Notes under the pieces: generated by a model
Seen by the model: only the letters and a program-made list of their open reading frames with translations
Database searches by the model: none
What the model was told of the DNA's origin: nothing
Part shown: piece by piece, positions 44,306-54,869 of the stretch
Position numbering within the stretch: the first letter of the stretch is position 1
Layout of the letters: each line of letters opens with the position of its first letter
Source: Paraescarpia echinospica
Taxonomy: Eukaryota > Annelida > Polychaeta > Sabellida > Siboglinidae
Direction of reading: 5' to 3'
DNA: 64,000 nt
NCBI GenBank assembly: GCA_020002185.1
Contig: CM034543.1
Location: forward strand, 24,529,151-24,593,150
Translations under genes and position numbers: made by a program

Positions 44306-45161
44306 CTTTTACCTGACGCTACCGAGCAACGCGTCTATGAAGCGTCACCCCGAAAATACGTTCACGCACTACATCACGACGCTGCCGCGACGTTTCGACC
44401 TGTCGGGGGAGTGCGAATGTGGACTGGTGACGATACAGTATCCGCACACGTGGTACAACGAGAGAGAGAAGGACGCCTACTTCTTCCTGACTTGCGCGAC
44501 GGGCGATCCGGGTATTTTCACGTACGTAGACGAAATCGGCGACACCATCCTGCTATACCGACAGGGCACGATTGCTCACGGCTTTTACAATAGCGCTTAC
44601 ACGTTGATGCAGCAGATCAACGAGGCGCTAATGAAATTGAACACCGATATGGTCAAGGCGCGTCTAGAGTTCAGCGACGTCTCTAACCGATTGACGCTGC
44701 ATATGTCGCCGGGTGTCGAATTTATTATACCTCATACGAGCCGTCTGAAGGACGTACTAGGTTTCCATAGCAACATGATCACGAGTTCCCCGATGAGTGG
44801 CCCCGCGCCGGCAGTCGTCATCGAGACCATGCCCGTCGCGTACACGTACGCGTACGAAGGTCACAATACCGTGGATATGAAGGCGGGCGTCGACACCCTG
44901 TACGTGTACACGGATCTGGTGGAGCCGCGCGTCGTCGGTGACGTGTACGCGCCACTCCTTCGCAACATCGCCGTCTACGGTAAGAACGGCAACATTATTT
45001 CGGAAACGTTCGACCGCGTCCAATACGTGAAGCTGCTGCGTCATCAATTCGATGAGATCGAGGTCGATATAAGAGACGATCTCGGTCAACCGATACCATT
45101 CGAGCAGGGAAAGCTAGTGACGACGCTTCACGTCAGACGCTTTAAAACGAAATTGTTATAA
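44289..45161 (+). CDS. mCP: minor capsid (penton-type, single jelly-roll) protein
   Basis: 290 aa from ATG 44,289. Begins MAVSSDFYLTLPSNASMKRH and has TFTHYITTLPRRFDLSGECE, then a run of beta-strand-like segments (VDTLYVYTDLVEPRVVGD, LLRNIAVYG) and a C-terminal LHVRRF. This matches the minor capsid or penton protein that sits at capsid vertices in Polintons and adintoviruses. Intact, followed 1 bp after its stop by the next ATG. Confidence 0.88.
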   Translation: MAVSSDFYLTLPSNASMKRHPENTFTHYITTLPRRFDLSGECECGLVTIQYPHTWYNEREKDAYFFLTCATGDPGIFTYVDEIGDTILLYRQGTIAHGFYNSAYTLMQQINEALMKLNTDMVKARLEFSDVSNRLTLHMSPGVEFIIPHTSRLKDVLGFHSNMITSSPMSGPAPAVVIETMPVAYTYAYEGHNTVDMKAGVDTLYVYTDLVEPRVVGDVYAPLLRNIAVYGKNGNIISETFDRVQYVKLLRHQFDEIEVDIRDDLGQPIPFEQGKLVTTLHVRRFKTKLL

Positions 45162-45162
45162 C

Positions 45163-45609
45163 ATGCCGTCGACGAAGAACCCGTACGAGGAATACTACGT
45201 TCGACAGGTCGGCGGTCAGCTGCCGGTCTTCGTCGGTGGTCGGGGGCAACGAGGACACGGTCTGGGCAATCTCTTCGGGAGCCTGTTTCGAAGTGTCATG
45301 CCGCTTATCAAGAGAGGCACGTTGGCGTTGGGAAAACGTGCGCTCAACACCGGTGTGCGCGTGGCGCGGGACGTCGTCGCCGGCGGCAATCTGAAACAGT
45401 CGATAAAACGACGCGCAAAGGAGGCCGGCGCCGATCTTCTCGACGGTCTATTGAATTCGCCGTCGCAGCCACCGCCGACGAAGAAGAAGAGGAAAAAAAC
45501 GCAGCAGCGCCGCCGCGGCTGCGCCACCATAAAGAGACAGCGCCTTGCGGCGACGCGCGTCAGTAGGCGGAAGAGACGGCGTCGAACGGACGACATATTC
45601 GACGACTAA
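45163..45609 (+). CDS. basic, Gly-rich minor virion protein (adenovirus pX/pVI-like)
   Basis: 148 aa from ATG 45,163. The N-terminus has VGGQLPVFVGGRGQRGHG with GG motifs that resemble adenain cleavage sites, then an amphipathic or hydrophobic segment (LFGSLFRSVMPLIKRGTLAL) and a very basic tail (TKKKRKK, RRKRRRR). The layout and position between minor and major capsid genes fit a DNA-condensing or membrane-lytic core protein. Analogy is by layout rather than clear homology. Intact. Confidence 0.65.
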   Translation: MPSTKNPYEEYYVRQVGGQLPVFVGGRGQRGHGLGNLFGSLFRSVMPLIKRGTLALGKRALNTGVRVARDVVAGGNLKQSIKRRAKEAGADLLDGLLNSPSQPPPTKKKRKKTQQRRRGCATIKRQRLAATRVSRRKRRRRTDDIFDD

Positions 45610-45611
45610 TC

Positions 45612-46913
45612 ATGGCGTTCGTGAATGGAGCATCGTGGGAGGGCGTGAAGGCCGAACTGGACCTGTTAAGCGGGCCGGTGACGCAGACGAGCGTCGAGAG
45701 CTGTCAGTGGACCGTCTACCAGCCGCTGACGGCTCTCGACGCCGGCGGCCCTATCGAGTTCCTCATCCCGGGCTCGGGCAACGACTATACGGCCCTGGCG
45801 AGCCTTCAAGTGTACGTCCGCTTCAAAGTGGTTCAGGGGGACGGTACCAATCTGGCGGCCGCTGCCAACGTGGCCCCGGTCAACAATTTCCTGCATTCGA
45901 TGTTCAGTCAAATCGACGTGTCGCTGAACGGTACGCTCGTGACGCCGTCGACCAATACGTACGCGTACCGGGCCTACCTCGAGACCCTGCTGAGTTACGG
46001 TAGCGACGCGAAACGGTCTCATCTCATGGGCTCGTTGTGGTACAAAGACACCGCCGGACACATGGACGCGCTCGGGAACAACAACGCCGGGTTCGAGGCA
46101 CGGCGCGTCATGACGGCCGATAGCGACGAGGTGGAGATGATGGGACGCCTGCACGTCGACGCGTTTATGCTAAACCGGCTTATGCCGAACGGCGTCGACA
46201 CGGAAGTACGCATGGTGCGCTCGAAGGACGCCTTCGCGCTCATGGGCGCGCAAGCCGTACCGGGATGGCGCCTCGTGCTGCAGTCGATTCGCCTGCACGT
46301 GCGAAAAATGAAGTTGAACCCGGACGTCCAGATGGGCCATATCAAAGCGTGGACGTATGGAAAGGCTAAGTTCCCGATGCGCCGCATCGACTGCAAATCG
46401 TTCTCGATAACGGCGGGTACGCTATCGCACACGCACGAGAACTTGTACATGGGTACGATTCCGAAACGCATGTTCCTGATGATGATCGATAACGTCGCCT
46501 ACAACGGAGACTACACTAGAAATCCTTTTGACGCGCGGCACAACGACATAAACTTCCTCACGCTCGTCGTCGACGGACGTCAGGTGCCGAGCAAGCCGCT
46601 GCAGCCGGACTTCCCGCACAACCGGTACATCCGAAGCTACATGAATCTCTTCGGGCCCACCGTAAAGGCGTACGAGGACGAGGGGAACGACGTATCGCGC
46701 ACGGACTTCGGTGCCGGCTACACCATCTTCGGTTTCGACCTGACCCCCGACTGTTGCGACGGGGACCATTTCAACGTCGTGCATCAGGGGACCGTGGGCG
46801 CTGAAATGCACTTCGGGACGGCGCTACCCCGTCCGGTGAACGTCGTCGTGTACGCGGAATTCGAGACGGTGCTGGAGGTCGACAAGAACCGGAACGTCGT
46901 GTACGACTGGTAA
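45612..46913 (+). CDS. MCP: major capsid protein (double jelly-roll, hexon-like)
   Basis: 433 aa from ATG 45,612. Begins MAFVNGASWEGVKAELDLLS and has GPIEFLIPGSGNDYTALASL, FLHSMFSQIDVSLNG, YAYRAYLETLLSYG and later DFGAGYTIFGFDLTPD, the usual landmarks of Polinton/adintovirus hexon-like protein. The size is typical and the frame intact, with no stop or shift. Forms the trimeric capsomers of the predicted icosahedral particle. Confidence 0.93.
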   Translation: MAFVNGASWEGVKAELDLLSGPVTQTSVESCQWTVYQPLTALDAGGPIEFLIPGSGNDYTALASLQVYVRFKVVQGDGTNLAAAANVAPVNNFLHSMFSQIDVSLNGTLVTPSTNTYAYRAYLETLLSYGSDAKRSHLMGSLWYKDTAGHMDALGNNNAGFEARRVMTADSDEVEMMGRLHVDAFMLNRLMPNGVDTEVRMVRSKDAFALMGAQAVPGWRLVLQSIRLHVRKMKLNPDVQMGHIKAWTYGKAKFPMRRIDCKSFSITAGTLSHTHENLYMGTIPKRMFLMMIDNVAYNGDYTRNPFDARHNDINFLTLVVDGRQVPSKPLQPDFPHNRYIRSYMNLFGPTVKAYEDEGNDVSRTDFGAGYTIFGFDLTPDCCDGDHFNVVHQGTVGAEMHFGTALPRPVNVVVYAEFETVLEVDKNRNVVYDW

Positions 46914-46915
46914 CT

Positions 46916-47374
46916 ATGGATACGTTCCAACTGATGCGTCGCCTGGAACGCGATACGTACGCTAAACGTATCGTCGTCGGCGTCCTGCATAAAAATGCGC
47001 TACTTACCACCACCACCACCGTTTACCCGACGGCCTTCGTGTGCAACACCGACGACGGCGGCGAGCCGGGGCAGCAATGGGTGGCCGTCTACGTGGACGC
47101 CGACCGGCGAGGCGAGTACTTCGATTCGTACGGTCTGCCGCCGCTCCACGCCGACTTCCGCGCGTTCCTGCACCACAACTGCGGCGACGCGTGGACGTAC
47201 AACGACAAGCGGCTGCAGAGCGTCGTCTCTAACGTGTGCGGACAATATTGCGTCGCCTACCTCCTCCTCCGATGTCGCGGTATGCCGTTGACGACGTTCC
47301 AGAGCCTATTCGGCACCGATCGGGTGGCCAATGACTGTCTCGTATTCGATTGGCTAAAACCATTACATAATTAA
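46916..47374 (+). CDS. PRO: adenain-like cysteine protease (C5/Ulp1 fold), catalytic His replaced
   Basis: 152 aa from ATG 46,916. EYFDSYG supplies the acidic residue; SVVSNVCGQYC supplies the nucleophile Cys (upstream Gln in KRLQS as oxyanion helper). The expected Gly-x-His-Trp-Val reads Gly-Gln-Gln-Trp-Val: residue 54 is Gln (CAA, 47,075-47,077) where the catalytic His should be. A single third-base change (CAC/CAT to CAA) would explain it. Family members mature capsid precursor proteins; this copy is predicted inactive though the frame is open. Confidence 0.85.
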   Translation: MDTFQLMRRLERDTYAKRIVVGVLHKNALLTTTTTVYPTAFVCNTDDGGEPGQQWVAVYVDADRRGEYFDSYGLPPLHADFRAFLHHNCGDAWTYNDKRLQSVVSNVCGQYCVAYLLLRCRGMPLTTFQSLFGTDRVANDCLVFDWLKPLHN

Positions 47375-47407
47375 CAACGCTTTCGCTTTTACGTGTATAG
47401 TATTAGT

Positions 47408-47447
47408 AATAAAAAAACGATGACGATGTGCGCAATTGTTTTTTATT
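47408..47447. terminator. convergent poly(A) signals between protease and PolB
   Basis: AATAAA on + at 47,408-47,413, 34 bp after the protease stop, and AATAAA on - (TTTATT at 47,442-47,447), about 100 bp beyond the PolB stop. The two transcription units end facing each other. Confidence 0.55.
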
Positions 47448-47550
47448 AACCTACCTACATACATACATACATACATACAGAACCTACCCCTAGGGTGGGG
47501 CATTCCTTAGGTACGAGTTAGACGAGTCCTTCTTAGGTTAGTTATACGAG

Positions 47551-50500
47551 TTAGACGAGTATCGGCGCCGTGGTGACGCCGTCGTCGAGCACGCGGCGTT
47601 TAGCGTAGAAATAGCTCAACGCCGCGCGCTCTTGAACGTACCTCAACACGGACGAGTCTTTCACCTGGAAACCGCGGTTCCAGCCGACGCCGTTGCGTCG
47701 GTCGCGCAGTACGGCGAGGAAGGTGTGCTCGTCGATGTCGTTCTGACGTTTGCTCAGACCCTTCGTGCTGTACTTCGGGCCGTTGTCGCCGCCGAAGCAA
47801 TAGTAGGTCTTGCTGCACAGCGCCACGATTCCGTCGCCGCGCCACTCTTCTTTGAAGAGACCCGGCGTTCGACGATCGAACAGGCGCCGGCGCGCGCAGC
47901 AGGCCAGCGCGTCCTCCGCCCACGCTAGTCTGGCGACGCGGCGTCGTACGTACGCGTCCACGTGTGCGTCGCAGCATTCGGCCGGAAACCAGAGCGAGCG
48001 ATTCCGGAAGTAGTGTTCGCGTCGTTCTTCCGCCACCAGTGCGTCGACGTCGCGCCCCGCGAGGGCGATGTACGCCGAGTCCGTGTCCATAGCGCAGTAC
48101 TGGAAGAGCGGACGGGGGATGTAGGCTTCGACGAAATCGAAATAGAATTCGAGCATCCTCAATTTCGCGTACTGTAAGACGTAATAGCCGATTTGCATCG
48201 GCAGGCCGTAGACGACTTTGCGCTTATTCAACGCCACCTCGTACAGTGCGTCGTCGACGACGACGTCGAGTTGCCGGAAGCGACGGTTGTTGATGAGCAT
48301 CGAGGCGCCGACCGGCGTGGCGTACTTGATTTCCCGGTGCCGATCGACGCGCGTAATCGTTTTCCCGTACGAACTGTTGCCGAGAAGTTTAAAGGTATCG
48401 GCGATGATCGATTTGTCGGGATCGATGTCGCCCTCGCGTCGCGCCGACGACACCGTATGGCCGAAGCGGCGAAAGCACGCGATCGGCGCGTACTCGATCA
48501 CCTGGTAGACGCGCTCGACGACGAGACCGTGCGCCAGATACCACAGTAGGAGGGGCGTCGCGAGCACGATCTCGGCGCCGAAGTAGCTACCGACGAGCGT
48601 CCGTTGAGGTCGGGTGAGGAGATCGTGCGACTCGGCGTAGCGACGCATGAACGGGCTGAGATCGTCGCTCGCAATATCGACGTTCTTGAACACGGGCTGC
48701 ATTTCGGCGAACTTGGCGCGCGGCGCTTCCGGCACGGCAATATCGCACTGCATCAGTCCGAACAGAGAGCCGTCGCGTACACCCTCCAGTATCGTCGAGC
48801 GCGTAATGGGGGTGGCCGGTTGCCATCGTGACGCGTCGGGCGACGTCGACGCCGCGGGCGGTCGCACGGCGCGCCACTGGCACTCCCACATTTCGACGAC
48901 GACGTCGACGAAACGGCGCAGGTAGTTCGTCAAGACGATCGTCGCGGCGTACAGCGTCATCATCGGTTGACCGTTGACAGCGTTCGTCGTAACGTGCGCC
49001 GTGAAAGTAGCAGCCGTGAAATTGGTACGCCGTTCGCGTGGCGGCGCACTAGCCGTCGACTCCGTACTTTCCGATGCGCTTCTCGCGTCCGTTCAACTGG
49101 TGACGTATTTGCGCGCCGGTTCGCGCCGCCTCCCAAGTCAACCACTCCACGGCCATACGGCCGTAGCGGTGCACGCGTTCCGGTCGAAAGGCGTTCTCCG
49201 CACGCCGGCGCGTGTACCAGCCCGTCGGCATCTCCTGCATTATCGCCCACAGATAGAGGCCGTTCGCATCGAAACAGACTATCGAACGACACGGGCGTGA
49301 CGCGTCGCCTCGAATTGCCGTCACGCCGGCCTCGTGGTGGCGCGCAAAGATGATCGACGTGCCGCCAACGATCTGCGACTGCATCAGGCGTTGCAGGTCT
49401 TTGTTTGGTTCGTTGAACAACGAGAAATGGATCGACGTCGGCAGGTCGTTGAACAGGTACAACAACGTCAACCCCGGTACGCTGATGGCGTCCTTGAACA
49501 TGTCGATACGTCGGCGCCGATAGAAGGCGAACTGCCGATCGACGGCCTCGAGAAACGGCGCCACGTCTCGATTATTATACCACATCACAAAATCGCGCAT
49601 CGTCGTCATGTGCTCGTCACGCCACGCCGTCGCGCAAATCTCGTACGCCTCAGCGGAGATTCCCTCGCGTTTCAGGCGGCTGTAGAAAGCCTCGCGCGGC
49701 GGCAGGGTGGTCTCGTCCAGACGCTTCAACACGTCGATATGTTCGTACGGAAACTACCCTGACGAAGGTGCGTCCACAGGCGGTCGACGAGTGCGGAGTA
49801 CGGTGACGCGCCGTCGTCGTCGTCGTTGTTGCACCGTCGCCGCCAGTCGGCGTCGAGCGCCTCGAAGGTCGCGTCGTAGCGGGGGCGTAGAGCCGCGCAC
49901 GCCGCCGCGCTCATGGCTTCCAGGTCGTCGATGAGGCGACGCGCGAGTTCGGCCGAATCGCCGGTCGTGACGTAACACCGCGCCGCTTCGTGGCCGGGGA
50001 CGTTCGATGCGACGCTTACGCTGAGCAGTTCGTGTCACGCTATCCACCGGCATTTGTTGCTATCCGTCGCCAGATCGTTATCGGCGAAATAGCATTCAAA
50101 ATCGAACGACGCGCGGAACGGGTAGTAGCGCAGGTCGTCGTCGTCGAGCCGCTGAAATACGGACGGCGTCGGCCGGTAGATACCGCCGGGGAACACGTGA
50201 CGAACGCCACCTTCGCACGTCGCTTCGTGACGTCGTAACTTGGACGAGCTCCGCCAGAGGGCGTTGCGACATTTTCCACACTTGTACGTTTTCGTGTACG
50301 CGCGCAGGTCGATTATGTACGGGAAGTGCGTCTCGTACAGGTTAACGTTCAAGGTCGTGGTGTGCACTTCGAGCGACCGACGGACTAGTTCGGCGGCGCC
50401 ATTCGCCGCCGTCAGTCGATAGACGGCGACGTTGATGCCGAAAACCGTCTCCACGCGTTCCAGTTCGTTCAAGCGGATACCGTTCGAGTCCTTCGTGCGC

Positions 50501-51408
50501 GTGGCGCGACAATACTGCGCGTGCAGTCGTTTAGCGACTTTCATTAAACGGGTCGTATCGATTTCGCGTCGTCGGCCGCCGCCTTACAGGGGGAGGCAGA
50601 TGCACCGGAAGAGGCATAGATGATCGTCGTAGGGGGTGCCTCGACGATCTTTCGTCAACGACACGATGACCCTGTTGGCGCGCACGTAGGTGGGAAGCGT
50701 CGCGCCAACGCACTCGATAGGATGGGCGATGATGGCGTTCACGAAGTAGGTGGCGTTCGTTACGAGCTCGACGACCCACCCCGAGTCGGGACGCTGCGCG
50801 ATGACGTACTGCAGTACGTCGGTCGTGCGCACGGCGTCGAGGAATCGTTCGAACGAACGGCTATCTGTAGCTAGGCCGGACGATTCGAGGAGGCGACCGC
50901 AACAGTTACAGGAAGAATGAAAATAGCGGTAACGTCCCGACACCTTGTGGCGCAATACGAAACCGTAGCTTACGTTAATTTTAAAGGCATTCTTTTGCTC
51001 GCGAAACATCGCCCTCAGACGCGGTTCGAGCACCCGTGTACTCGTACAGGCGGTCATGCGATAGTTGTAACGGGACTGCACGGCACCGCGCGCTACCGAC
51101 GTCTCTATGCTGCGCCGGTGTTCGTCCACGACACGCTGTAGACCGTCGGGTGACGCCACCGGTTCATTACTACTACTACCAGGCGGTGGCGTCGTCTGAC
51201 GGCCGCACCGCTCCTTCAGGTGTCGTAGCATAGCGTGACGCATAGTGTACGTCGCGCCACATTTAGGGCACTCTCGACGTTTTACGCATAGCGCGTCGTT
51301 ACCGCATCTTTTTGAGCTCTTCGTGTGCCGCTCTAACGACGACTGTTTCGCGAAATAAACCCCGCATTTCGGACATTGCCATCTAGTAGGAAGAGAAGGA
51401 GGCGGCAT
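47551..51408 (-). pseudogene. PolB: protein-primed family B DNA polymerase, several lesions
   Basis: About 1,280 codons from ATG 51,408. The N-terminus has C2H2-type fingers (CPKCGVYFAKQSSLERH; CPKCGATYTMRHAMLRH). Exonuclease motif FDFECYF is near 50,100, palm motif A CFDANGLYLW near 49,260, motif B KLLGNSSYGK near 48,375 and motif C AMDTDSAY near 48,080. It copies the linear element from a terminal protein. Lesions: TAA 50,584-50,586, TGA 50,035-50,037, frame change at about 49,740-49,757, TAG 49,049-49,051 and a frame change at about 48,963-48,990. Segments between lesions remain well conserved, so decay is young. It cannot encode a full-length polymerase. Confidence 0.92.
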
Positions 51409-51447
51409 TCTCTACTGACTGACTGACTGCTGCTACTTTTTCGAACA

Positions 51448-51454
51448 CTTATAA
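51448..51454 (-). promoter_or_regulatory. TATA-like box upstream of PolB
   Basis: The minus strand reads TTATAAG about 40 bp before the PolB ATG at 51,408. Position-based call only. Confidence 0.35.
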
Positions 51455-51469
51455 CAGTGGTGGCTGTGG

Positions 51470-51671
51470 TGGTGGTGGTGGTTGCGCCCTAGCGGGGAAT
51501 GTTTTAGGTAACTCGGACTGCATTGTGGGTAACTCGGAAAAAGTGGAGGTGGTGGCTACGCCCTAGCGGAAGGAATGTTTTAGGTAACTGGGACTGCGTT
51601 GTTTTGGGTAATAACTCGGAAAGGGTGCGCCCTAGCGGTGATTTTTGTAGGTAACTCGGTCGTTTTGGGTA

Positions 51672-51709
<38 letters not shown>

Positions 51710-51720
51710 TGTGTAACTCG
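51470..51720. repeat. tandem repeats (CCCTAGCGG / GGTAACTCGG) with GT microsatellite
   Basis: Three diverged copies of a roughly 75-bp block containing GCGCCCTAGCGG, GAATGTTTTAGGTAACT and TTGGGTAA, ending in a (GT)17 run at about 51,674-51,710. The block separates PolB from the next minus-strand gene and may be its 3' flank or a promoter region. Confidence 0.7.
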
Positions 51721-51860
51721 GAAACGGAAAGTACATTTTCAGCGTTTTATTAAGCACCGTACAACATTCAAAAACAGCGTTCAAAGCCTTTGTTACTATA
51801 GCAAAGCAAGCATTGTTCGTTACTTAGTCGAAATATAGCAAAGCAAGCATTGTTCGTTCT

Positions 51861-52548
51861 TTATTCGAGTCCACTCCTACGCTGAACGTACGTATGGACG
51901 GCCGACTCCAGCTGAACGCGGCTCATGTAGTCGTGCCAGTTCGTTCCTAGTAGCCAGTCCGAAACGAACTGGACCAGATACAGTTCCCCCGCACGACCCG
52001 TTTGCGGCTGCTGACCAGTTGTCACCGTAGTATCGTGCAGTATTTGCACGAGATGCGTGAAGCACGAAATAAGTGACCGACGCAGAAACGTTCCCAACAC
52101 GGCGTTGAATTGTCGCGTTACGATGCACCCCGTGTTGTCGAAGCGCTGTATGTACACGCGGTTTGGACGTCCCGCACGATAGCCGGCCATATGTACATAC
52201 GGGCAGCCCTCATTGGGCTCGCATACGCCGCAATTATCGCGCGCCCTCTCCAGTATCATCTCACCGAGGGTCTCGGCGAGGACGGCCATTGCGAGCCGCT
52301 CATAACGGCAGACCAACTGGGCCCTGCTGTGCACGACGATTTGACGTTGCGACACATCCTCCGATAGGCTCCAACACGGAGCGCACGTCGGTCCCATCGT
52401 CCCCAGTGGCGAGTACAGGCTTTCGTTATACGTCGGTGGTGGCGCTCGAGTCGCTTCGCAGTGTCGACGCGCGGCTGTATCCGATACACCGAGCGCCTCC
52501 TCAATGATGGCGTCCAACACGTTAGCGTCACGCACTCCGCTTCTTCCC
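51861..52548 (-). CDS. unknown Polinton gene, probable last exon
   Basis: Open for about 230 codons on the minus strand without an ATG near its start; the frame begins just after CTGTAG at about 52,549, which reads as a 3' splice site. Content: LDAIIEEALGVSDTAARRH, a CGVCEPNEGCPYVHM cysteine cluster (possible metal site), FDNTGCIVTRQFNAVLG, LGTNWHDYMS. No family recognised. It lies between PolB and a coiled-coil exon. It could be an early or host-interaction gene such as the variable accessory genes of adintoviruses; this is only positional inference. Confidence 0.45.
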
Positions 52549-52653
52549 TACAGCACAAAGCATGTCCTAGTCTTTACGTTCGGTGACCACCGTCAGCAAC
52601 GCGTCTACGAAGTATCGCATACATTCACGCCTGGTGCGTTGCAGCAGCACATC

Positions 52654-52842
52654 CTACAACACATTATTATGATTAGTCCGCCTGATTGTGACCTTCTTCT
52701 CGGCCTCCTCCACCTCCCTCTTTATAGCTCCCTCCACTTCACGTTCCAGCAGCGTTCTTACGAACGTGGCAACATCATCGTACCTCGCACGCATCCTTTC
52801 GTTGTTCTCTAACATATTCTGCAGTACGCGGCGCACTTCCTA
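52654..52842 (-). CDS. short coiled-coil exon (candidate)
   Basis: Minus-strand frame after a TGCTGTAG acceptor-like site at about 52,843: EVRRVLQNMLENNERMRAR continuing into a Glu/Lys-rich helix (EREVEGAIKREVEEAEKKV). A further frame upstream (52,900-53,000) starts with ATG and a run of Arg. The exon links are not resolved, and it may be part of the gene at 51,861. Confidence 0.3.
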
Positions 52843-53064
52843 CAGCATATAAACACAACTGTTAGTTACGGAATGCTACAAAATAAGTTCGCTTCGTACG
52901 CTAGCCAAAACGACCTTATGTAATTCTCGGCCGTCTCGCTTAGTAGTTGTGCGGCCTCCTCAGTTATTTCACGACTACGACGCCTTCTCATTCGTTGTTG
53001 CACGTTCGCATGCGTCAGCAAATCTACCAGTATCGGTCACTCTTCCTACAAACAACACAACACA

Positions 53065-53819
53065 TTAGGCGTCGTCGTCGTTGTATCTCTTCAGTGTGCG
53101 CACAGTATACGATGGCTCCCCGTTCAAAGTCGTCTTACGCACACTGATCTCCACTTCCGTGCCGGTTAACTCCAGCACGGTATCGCGGAGTGGCTCCTCG
53201 GTCAACTCAACCAAGTAGTCGGCGTGATACTCGACGAGATTAGACATATGTATGTCAAACAAAGTAATCCAAAGCTCGTCTTCCTCGTCCTCGCCATCCC
53301 TCACCATCACACGCAACGCGAAGAAATATTTCGGCACAAACACCTCACCGTGCGTTCGACATACCATTCGCCCGCCATTGTTTTTCTCATACAATTTTCG
53401 CCGACAACGGGAGCATCCAAATACGTACAATTCTCTTTGGACGACACAGCGTCGATCATAACGGGCGACTTAATTTTATACACGCCGTTGTTAGCACACT
53501 GCAGATGCCTCAGACTCACCAATGTAGCCCGCGATGATTCCGTCGACTCACATTCGCGCTTGAGTGACGCGCTCCGCGCTAGGGCCGGCTGCCCTACAGC
53601 CACCTCGACGGTGCCCAAGGCCTCTTCGGCGCTTCGCTTACGTCCGACGGCAACCAGCGGTGGTGGGATGAGCACCACGGGCCTCTTAACAGGCGCCGCC
53701 CCCGTTGACACCGCTGCTACTGCTGGCGAAGGTTGCTGCTGTTGACCGACGCCGGCCGCTGCCGCCTGCAGACTCTGCTTGCGTGGCGCCTTCATCTTTT
53801 TCGGTATCTCGTCTGCCAT
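53065..53819 (-). pseudogene. RPA-like ssDNA-binding protein (RPA70 C-terminal OB-fold with zinc ribbon), frameshifted
   Basis: ATG at 53,819 (MADEIPKKMKAP), then a Pro/Ala/Gln-rich linker and an OB-type start (VSLRHLQCANNGVYKI). In a second frame follow a zinc ribbon (CSRCRRKLYEKN, then CRTHGE: C-x2-C-x14-C-x2-H) and FVPKYFFALRVMVRDGED..LWITLFD, the strand order of the replication factor A C-terminal domain. The frames meet at about 53,430-53,440, so one base is missing or there is an unrecognised short intron. It would coat ssDNA during strand-displacement replication, useful beside a protein-primed PolB. Not a core Polinton gene. Confidence 0.65.
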
Positions 53820-53889
53820 TATTGTTGCCGCGGGAGAACGTCTGCTGCTGCTGCTGAAACAATACGTTAGAACATCGGCGTCATACAAC

Positions 53890-54760
53890 ATAGCATTTTC
53901 TCAACCGTTTTATACTTTACAAAATAAGGCGCATGCGCACTTAACACATACCGCCTAGTCTACCGTTATCTTACAAAATAACGCGCATGCGCACTTAACA
54001 CATACGACGCATAACTGGCTAGTTTCCGAGGTATTTGTTTTAGCAAAAAATTAGCGGTCATGTCAGTACATTCATCGTCAAATGTGTCTTTACACCGAAT
54101 TTCACTAATATCACTACACCACACGATTCCAGAGCCCAAACTAATCATATACAACGCTTACTTTCATGGTTTTAGCTTTTCGTTTATTGTTTTTGAAATG
54201 GCATTGTCTACAGTTATCTTTCAAAATAACGCACATGCGCACTTAACACATACGACGCGGTTACCGAGGTATTTGTTTTAGGAAAAAAGTTAGCTGTCAT
54301 GTCAGTACATTCATCGTCAAATATGTCTTTACATCGAATTTCACTAATATCACTACACCACACGATTCCCGACCCCAAACTAATCATGTACAACACTTAC
54401 TTTCATGCTTTTAGCTTTTCTTTTATTGTTTTTGAAATTGCATTGTTCTCCGTTCACATTCCGATCGCGATAAGTCACGCGCCACAGCTTACAAAATAAC
54501 GCGCATGCGTACTTAACACATACTGCCCAGTCTACCGAGGTATTTGTTTTAGGAAAAAAGTTAGCGGTCATGTCAGTACATTCACCGACAAATGTGTCTT
54601 TACATCGAATTTCTCTAATATCACTGCACCACACGATTCCTGAGCCCAAACTAATCATATACAACGCTTACTTTCATGCTTTCAGCGTTTCGTTTATTGT
54701 TTTTGAAAATGGCATTGTTCTCCGTTCACATTCCGATCACGATAAGCCGTAGTGTCATGC
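53890..54760. repeat. three tandem units of about 240-270 bp
   Basis: Each unit has AAATAACGCGCATGCGCACT, TTAACACATAC, GAGGTATTTGTTTTAG, then GGTCATGTCAGTACATTC and TTTTAGCTTTTCGTTTATTG. Units start at about 53,966, 54,214 and 54,480, with a partial one before. In each, both strands carry a short open frame of similar sequence (MSVHSSSN.. on +, YMISLGSGIVW on -); neither is called. Confidence 0.85.
53929..54510. promoter_or_regulatory. four NRF1-like palindromes
   Basis: GCGCATGCGC at 53,929-53,938 and 53,983-53,992, GCACATGCGC at 54,231-54,240 and GCGCATGCGT at 54,501-54,510. They lie between the divergent RPA-like gene (start 53,819, -) and the spliced gene (start 54,870, +), the position of a shared promoter. 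Factor assignment is by motif only. Confidence 0.4.
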
Positions 54761-54869
54761 GCCACCGCTATTTTTGACGACGCGCGCATTGCTAATTTCA
54801 TTCACGATTTTGCAGTCACATACGCGTGTCGCTAAATTCCACCGTTTGTCTATTTCACGCACAACAACT

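Noticed and set aside
45666..46154. Long minus-strand frames opposite the capsid genes (also 46,422-46,811 and 42,0xx)
   Set aside because: Shadow frames of GC-rich + strand genes whose identity is clear.
53966..54664. Three similar small frames on each strand in the Polinton tandem repeat
   Set aside because: Open on both strands with equal conservation, so no strand can be preferred; treated as repeat and promoter sequence.
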